Shown here piece after piece: positions 58,328 through 64,000 of a DNA stretch of 64,000 nucleotides. The notes beneath the pieces were generated by a model. That model did no database searches. It saw only the letters and a list, made by a program, of their open reading frames with translations, and was not told the origin of the DNA. The position numbers and the translations under genes are program-made. Numbering within the stretch: the first letter of the stretch is position 1; every line of letters begins with the position of its first letter. The DNA lies in NCBI GenBank assembly GCA_963513935.1, contig OY740772.1, forward strand, positions 99,901,340 through 99,965,339, written 5' to 3'. The stretch is from Aphrophora alni (taxonomy: Eukaryota; Arthropoda; Insecta; Hemiptera; Aphrophoridae).

Positions 58328-59500
58328 CTATCATGTGGAAAATACTGTCAGTCATGATAGAGAAAGTTTTAGTTAACCACGATTACTCACAGATTGCAGA
58401 AGTGAAAATTGTGGTTGAAATTAAGAACAAATGTTGCAATGGGCATACATCATTAGATTGTGGGACTTCTTAGTAAGTCTTAAGTTTTACAATCTCCTAC
58501 AATGATATTATAAAACCCTGGTTCTGTCACCTACTGATTGATAGCTCTACCACAAAACCTGCTCATACACAAACCTTTCTTTGAAATTGAAAACTTTTTT
58601 GACAATTTATATCTACCAGCAGTTTAACTAAATGTTTCTTTAACAATAACTCCCTAAAATTATCATCTTATTATAAAACCTTCTTTGTATAGACCAACAA
58701 CAAAACTAGGTACCCATTTGCATTCTCTACACGTGGGTCATTATGTGTGTGCAATATTTAAGTAATGGGCCCAGGGCTCTAAAATAAAGACAAAAATGCT
58801 CCCTTAAATAAATGTCTGAAATGCTCGATTTTCCATCTTTCGTAAATTATTAATTTTAGAAATGGATGAGACAGTGAGATATCAAGTGTAAAGAAAACGA
58901 TACAAAATTTTAATACAGTAAAAGACATTTGAAGATGTATCATTCACCATTCATACATTAAGTTCTTAACTTAAAATAGTAGTTTATTTTTTTATTTATT
59001 AAAAATTGTTTTTTTTTATAATCTTGAATAATAATTCATCCAATTACACTGTATACAAGAAAAAAAAATCATGCCCATTTCAAATCACTGAATTCACCCT
59101 GTAGATATGAAATATTATGTAGAAAAGTTAAAATTTAAAAAAAAGTGTGTGTATATATATATAACACATTATATATATTATATATGTATACTGGTAAAAG
59201 GTTACATACAAAATGCATATACCAAACCACTTGTAAATTATGAATGTAGGATTTTTATTATCAGTTATAATTTACTTACAAAGAAACCTGAAAAAAAATA
59301 TGGAATATAATAATGAAATCAAATCTATTAACTTAACTATCACATTATTACAATGAATTCAGATTTATATACAATGTATAAACTAGATAAGCATTGAATA
59401 TGTAAAATTTTAAAGTTTATAAATTAAATAAATGTCACTGATTTGCCCTCAAATAAATATAATCAGGAGAAAACGTGTGAAATACTGATGCAAAGGAGAG
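57523..59500. other. Hip1 intron 1, unassigned segment
   Basis: AT-rich, with a (TTTTTATT)n-like tract at 57910-57962 and a (TA)n at 58272-58324. No coding features supported; the frame at 58128-58376 runs through the TA repeat. Confidence 0.45.
58272..58324. repeat. (TA)n microsatellite
   Basis: About 26 TA repeats. Confidence 0.95.
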
Positions 59501-59530
59501 TAGTAATTTTTTATCCATTTTTTAATCCAG

Positions 59531-59628
59531 AAAATGCAAATGATCTACGGAAGGAAAATTCTGTCTCTAACAAAGGATATAGAGCTAAGCTGGCTGAATT
59601 AGAACATGTCCTGAATCTACCTCTATAA
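59531..59628 (+). CDS. Possible terminal exon of an unknown nested gene
   Basis: A good acceptor-like tract (TTTTTTATCCATTTTTTAATCCAG) precedes 59531. The frame that follows reads ENANDLRKENSVSNKGYRAK, then LAELEHVLNLPL and a stop at 59626-59628. It looks like a short amphipathic or coiled-coil tail. AATAAA follows 35 bases later (59663). The combination of acceptor, protein-like C-terminus and poly(A) signal suggests a 3'-terminal exon on the plus strand, antisense to Hip1 inside its intron. No upstream exons could be found, so it may equally be a pseudogene fragment. I do not recognise the protein. Confidence 0.25.
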
Positions 59629-60029
59629 TATTGCAAACCCACAATGACTCAGCCATGTTTAAAAATAAAAACTAATCAAACATGAATTTTATCAACACAG
59701 AAGCTAATGAATGATTCTATTTGGTTCCTATGAATCATTATTGCCAATAGGTCTAAGTTTTTTCTTAAAAACAACTGTGTCATTATGTTAGTAAGTTGAC
59801 ACATGCCTTTCAGTTATTACAGTTAGCCTACTCATTAAAAACTCAACAATGTGCATTGAAAGCAAATAGCCTGTCTTGCACTAGGTCATACAATTTGATT
59901 TATATGCAAATTTGTCTATATTACAAATCAAACTAACATTGTTAGATCAAAATTCTGATAAACCGAAACCATACAAGGCGACCTAGGTTAAAATAAATAC
60001 CTAGGTTAAAATAAATGGTGTAAACATTG

Positions 60030-61020
60030 CACAAACTTTCTCCCTTATCCATACCTAAAACCAAATAAAAACCAACCAAAATTATTTGTCACCAAAAATA
60101 CCAGTTCAGTAATTTGTGAAGCAAAAAGTGAAAATAAATCTGTCTTTGAAAAAAAATTTAAATAAGAACTAGACTTGCTTTGCTTCTGTCAAATACACGT
60201 CCTCAGCGTAAATCATATTCAATAAAAAATGAACGTTCTAATGATGGTAGATGAGGTTATTTTGATTTTTTTGCTAATTATTCCTGAACAGTAATACTAA
60301 TACTGTATATTTTTAATTGTGATTTTTCATACCATTAGGCTATGGGTCAATAATCTTCACCATTAATAAAATTTGAAAGAATTTGTTAAACTCTGTGACA
60401 GGTACTCTGCATCTTATATTATGAATATTATATAATATTATAACTATATTTACATAATGACAGGAAAGTACAACAAGGCTCTTTATACACTGCACAGGGT
60501 ATATTGGGAAATGCAGCAGTCACGATTTTAGAAAAGAAGAGGGGGACGTTTTGAGGCTGTTGCTTTTGCAACAGACCTAAAGGAACAGAGTCTGGCTAGA
60601 ATCGTGAGTAGAGCCAGGCCTCCGTGTTCTTGCTTTTATCCCCCTAAGTATATAGCCCGAGTTAGTAGAGCATGTGTAAGGTAAAATGAAGTAATAAAAG
60701 ATTAATTAATTATGAACTGTTTACCTTTGTTTTCTCACCCGAGCTAATTTCGAGGGAATTAAGCCGCCTGCCATTTCAACCTTCTGACAAATGTTCGAAC
60801 GTGCAGCAATGTGCGCATAAGGACCTAAACAGACAACCAGAGAGACGCCATCGCCCTGGAACTCCAATAAGTCGGACCCAGCAGTGAGGAGCCCATCACA
60901 ACTCGATTTAAAATTTTTTTCTGATTTTCTGGTTTACCGATAACTCATGAACAAGCATTTGTGGAAAGATGGCAACCAAAACGTTTCGTAATTTTACACC
61001 ATAACAAAATTTAGCATAAA
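60030..61020 (+). repeat. Family B interspersed repeat with GC-rich insert
   Basis: The left part (ATTGCACAAACTTTCTCCCT to TGAAAGAATTTGTTAAACTC) and right part (TTTACCGATAACTCATGAAC, then TTTGTGGAAAGATGGCAACC) match the 17.6-18.7 kb copy. Between them lies an unrelated GC-richer segment, about 60410-60895, containing GTAATAAAAGATT. It could be an inserted solo LTR or other element, but its ends are not defined. Confidence 0.5.
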
Positions 61021-61049
61021 GATGCTACATATTAATAACCTTTAAATAA

Positions 61050-61450
61050 AACTAAAAACACTATCACAAAATTTTAACACCAACATTAACAAGACTAAAA
61101 CTAGGGATATATTTCCAGTTAACACAGAGACTACCAGTACAGTAGGGTACGACTTTTTTGACATAAGTTTGGCGGCCAGTATATAACTATTATAAAAGTT
61201 ATCCATATTTATGGAGTGTCTTTCCATGCTTTTCTTACATTAGATACACCAAAATTTTTTCAGTGCGTCCTCTGCCATCTATTACTTTGTCTTGTGGTCC
61301 TGAATAAACAACACAATCAATTCTTGGGACTTAGTAAAGGTGTACAGTGTAACACCATGTTTGGGCCTTTTACCCTTGATGTAAATATAAATGTCCCTGC
61401 CAGAGAACCAAAGCTTCATCTAATGAAAACTTGAAGAATGTCATTACAAT
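61050..61450 (-). pseudogene. piggyBac-family transposase relic
   Basis: Minus-strand frames in order: FSLDEALVLWQGHLYLHQG near 61425-61370 (family pattern SIDExMVxFKGR, first catalytic Asp), a KHGVTLYTF-like block, an EDGRGRTEKILVYLM-like block, then MDNFYNSYILAAKLMSKKSY at about 61203-61144 (family DNFYTSxxLAxxLLxKxTY, another catalytic Asp). The frame then degenerates into a low-complexity Val/Leu run. Frameshifts are needed to link the blocks, so it is dead. It lies about 0.8 kb downstream of Hip1 exon 1 within intron 1. Confidence 0.8.
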
Positions 61451-62238
61451 TTCTTCATAACCCAAGTAAGCCTTAATTCCTTGTGTCAAAAAGTGTCAGT
61501 TTCATCAATATTAATAGACTTGAAAATTTATTCGCGTTGTTAAAAAATTTAATTAAGGACAACAACAATAAAATAGTTTAAGTTTGAATGAATTTTAGCA
61601 ACTAAAATCTGGGGGAAGTTTCAATACATAATTACCCAAATTGAAAAGACAAGATCATTAAAAAATACCCAGCCTTTATAATGAATATGTTAAGATTAAT
61701 TTGTCCTTTAAATGAAGGGGAAAAATCTTTGTATTTGGACGTTCAAAAGAAATAATTATGGTGGAGAAAATGGATTTGAAAATAGTAGTTCAACACACAA
61801 AATAAATTTTGTCTTTGTAAACATAAAAATAGTTGATTTCCTGTTTTACATTAAAAGAGAGAAAATAAATGTCAGCAATTATTTTGAATGTAGTTATATT
61901 TTTTGAACTCTATCAAGAAATTTAGTAGATTTGCAAGGAAAGTAAGATGAGGCTAGAGTTTTGGCCATTTAAATTAAGAGGACATACACACAAATTTAAA
62001 TAGGTTAGGCCTAGTTTCTAATTGTGTATCTTATATATCAATATAAAAACAATACCAAAGAAGAACAGTACATTATAAAATTATGAGAAAAAGGGACGAG
62101 TTTAAATAAATATATAAAGATCTAGGCCTAATTATATACGTTAACCTTAAAAGGGAAGGGCATATATGGGCAGGACCTCTGCAACCATTTCAACAGGAAA
62201 TTATTACTTAGCCTAACTTATAACATTTAAAAGCTTAC

Positions 62239-62322
62239 CTGAAACTTTTCAAAATTCTCGCGCTCTAATTCCAAACTAGTTTTTCTTTGCTGTAAAACTC
62301 TTGGTAAAGATAACGAGGCCAT
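62239..62322 (-). CDS. Hip1: Hip1 exon 1 (start codon, residues 1-28)
   Basis: The exon encodes 28 residues from the start codon at 62322-62320, beginning MASLSLPRVLQQRKTSLE and ending EKFQ. It then meets a strong donor, CAG|GTAAGC, in phase 0. The run LQQRKTSLE with the acidic/basic tail matches the start of HIP1-family proteins just before the ANTH domain. A second ATG four bases upstream (62326) is out of frame: its 20-codon frame overlaps exon 1 and stops inside it. That is a possible leaky-scanning uORF that could dampen translation. The start chosen is the only one that joins to exon 2 in frame. The next exon is almost 49 kb away. Confidence 0.92.
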
Positions 62323-62432
62323 TTCATTTATATTTAAACCAGTCTTTGAACATACAATATAAACACATTCATAAAACTGTCACAATCACAAACAAGACAA
62401 TACAAAAGCGGACATCTACAACTTTCAACTGA
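62323..62432 (-). promoter_or_regulatory. Hip1: Hip1 5' UTR and candidate initiator
   Basis: Upstream of the Hip1 start codon, minus-strand TCAGTT at 62427-62432 matches the arthropod initiator consensus TCAGTY, about 108 bases before the ATG. No convincing TATA box lies 25-30 bases further upstream, and no clear downstream promoter element is visible. The start site is therefore only a candidate, and other matches to such a short motif are expected by chance. Transcript 5' ends would settle it. Confidence 0.35.
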
Positions 62433-64000
62433 CTCAATCAAAGCCCGTATGACTGCGCCGTGAAACATCAGCTGTTTGTTTTTAGCAAGAGGTGCAATTT
62501 TCATTGAAACCAAGATTTACAAACTTCATTTTTTTTAACCAAACGTATTTTTCTTTGTTGGTTTATTTTAAAGTGGGAAGAATTAAGTAAAGTTTTCAAC
62601 ATTTTACAAATCCTTACACTGGATGTTGTGCATTCTTAGGTTTGGATTTGGTTACCAATTGCACAGGTTGCAGCCAAATACATTTTTCAAAGGATGCAAA
62701 TTTTTATAATCAAGATGTTCACCTATCGAGTTTTTTATTTTAATTGATTTTTTTATATTTCTTGAGTTTATCACTATATAAACAAGTTTTGGTTTCACTA
62801 CCTGTTCTTTCACAAGAAATATCAGTTGTTTTTATGGTTATCCCTAGTCCAGAATTAATTGAATCAATATTACTCCCAAATATCATTATTTTTTAATGTC
62901 ATGTCAAAATGAATGTAAAAAAAAATCAAAATCTGCTGCTTATTGTCCATTTCGACTAATCAGGCTAATTTTTTTAATAGCGTTTGGTAAGGCTAATTAG
63001 ATCAAAAGCAAAAAAATTAAATAAAATGCAGGAGAAAGAAAAACACACCAAACCTTGGTAAACTCTAAATTATGTTTATTAGAATAATTACTTTCTTTCA
63101 GTAAAAAACAGATTTGCTATGCAAGTGATATTAAAATACAAATAAATTTCAATAACTATACAGAAAAGTTCATTGTGTGTTTTGTATATCAACTTCAGGG
63201 GTAGTTTTTAGTAACAAGTTTTTTCTTTTGGCTGTAGTTAAGGCATCTTTTCCCTAATTACTGCTTTCTTTTTCTCAGGAAGGCAAGCTAAAGGGAGTAT
63301 GGTTTTCAGACAGAATTACATTCTAGGAATCAGCCACAGTTACACTACCTTTCAAGATGTTTTATCTTTTACCCTATTTAAAAATGTCACCAAAACTTGT
63401 ACTTCAACAAATTTTGGAGCTGTTGGAAGAATTCTATGTTGAAGATGAAGTTCCAAGCTTCATAATGTTACGAAATGCCTAAGTTATCATCTGAAAATCG
63501 GAGAACACCACTATATTCATACTAGTGAATGAATTTTTCTGAACAGCACTTGTCCAAACAAAATAAGGGTGCAAATTCTCATTGTGTAAAACACCAAATA
63601 CCAATTAGTCTAAAAACTGCCACCAATTAAAATATATATGCTCCATAGGACTAAACAAAATGTATTGGTCATCAACTTCTGAAAAACTATTGGTTAAAAA
63701 TTAGCACTGTCATAAATAAATGTATAAGCATTGCTATAAAAAGATTCTAAGACATCAAAGGTTTATTCAACAATACTGCATAGAATTCAATTATAGTAGT
63801 AGCCAAAAATTGGAAACTAGACATGACCACCTACAGATACTTATATGAAGAACTATCCAAGCAATTTAGTATGAAGAGAAACTGGATGTGTCAACTGCAT
63901 GCATGGTGACCAGATAAAAACTTTTACAAGGAGGGCACTTGGGCTAAAAAAAAGAAGATAATGTTAAATACATTTTATTGTAACTTTTATTCATACAAAA
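62433..64000. other. Upstream flank of Hip1, no gene recognised
   Basis: About 1.6 kb upstream of Hip1. The first 80 bases are the most GC-rich part and may hold proximal promoter elements. The plus strand at 63357-63482 has a 41-codon frame (MFYLLPYLKM... ending FIMLRNA) that I do not recognise. Near 63810-63900 there are frames that look weakly protein-like but are interrupted. No neighbouring host gene can be supported. Confidence 0.4.

Larger units (their letters stand above)
268..62322 (-). other. Hip1: Hip1 gene span (partial, seven exons)
   Basis: Seven minus-strand exons lie in the order and phase of one gene: 62239-62322, 13324-13387, 7587-7786, 5713-5932, 3607-3881, 1768-1937 and 268-406. 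Joined, they give 1152 nt, or 384 codons without a stop. The product follows the order of HIP1/HIP1R: N-terminal tail, ANTH domain, proline-rich linker, coiled coil. Family knowledge: these proteins bind PtdIns(4,5)P2, clathrin and AP2 at endocytic pits and link them to actin through a C-terminal I/LWEQ (talin-like) module. That module and most of the coiled coil lie beyond the left end. Introns are about 48.9, 5.5, 1.7, 1.8, 1.7 and 1.4 kb. Whether the product is closer to HIP1 or HIP1R cannot be decided, because insects usually have a single gene. Confidence 0.93.

Noticed and set aside
58128..58376. 82-codon frame with an Ile-Tyr repeat
   Set aside because: The repeat is translation of the TA microsatellite.

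Overview
The window is animal nuclear DNA, almost certainly from an insect. It is AT-rich and intron-dominated, with GT-AG splice sites, several families of decayed DNA transposons and short (CCTAA)n runs that match the insect telomere motif. The species cannot be named from the sequence.

One host gene accounts for the window. Seven exons on the minus strand, scattered from 62.3 kb down to 0.3 kb, join in consistent phase and encode the first 384 residues of a Huntingtin-interacting protein 1 (Hip1/Hip1R/Sla2 family) orthologue. These residues hold the ANTH domain, with a textbook PtdIns(4,5)P2-binding motif in exon 2, then a proline-rich linker and the start of the coiled coil. The gene runs off the left end, so the rest of the coiled coil and the I/LWEQ actin-binding domain are missing. 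Intron 1 is about 48.9 kb and contains nearly everything else.

Layout from left to right. 0.3-13.4 kb: Hip1 exons 7 to 2, with three mariner relics and a hammerhead-bearing foldback in the introns. 13.4-31 kb: interspersed repeat families (called A, B and C here), a Tc1 relic, a 783-bp near-perfect palindrome, a 50-bp minisatellite, a Jockey-like reverse transcriptase scrap, a PIF/Harbinger element carrying a MADF exon, and a Helitron-like element. 31.9-43.8 kb: an uninterrupted array of about 96 copies of a 124-bp satellite. 43.8-62.2 kb: more foldback elements, tRNA-derived SINEs, a piggyBac relic and a possible small nested terminal exon. 62.2-64 kb: Hip1 exon 1, its 5' UTR and upstream flank.

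The most interesting signal is a set of foldback elements. Four of them (near 5.2, 22.3, 52.1 and 56.7 kb) carry a complete hammerhead-like ribozyme layout: stem I, CTGANGA box, stem II hairpin, GAAA, tiny stem III, UH cleavage dinucleotide and the other half of stem I. Two of these sit between 10-12 bp direct repeats, as expected of a retroelement (Penelope-like or retrozyme-like) rather than a cut-and-paste transposon. The second notable feature is the 12-kb satellite inside an intron, which Hip1 pre-mRNA must be transcribed through.
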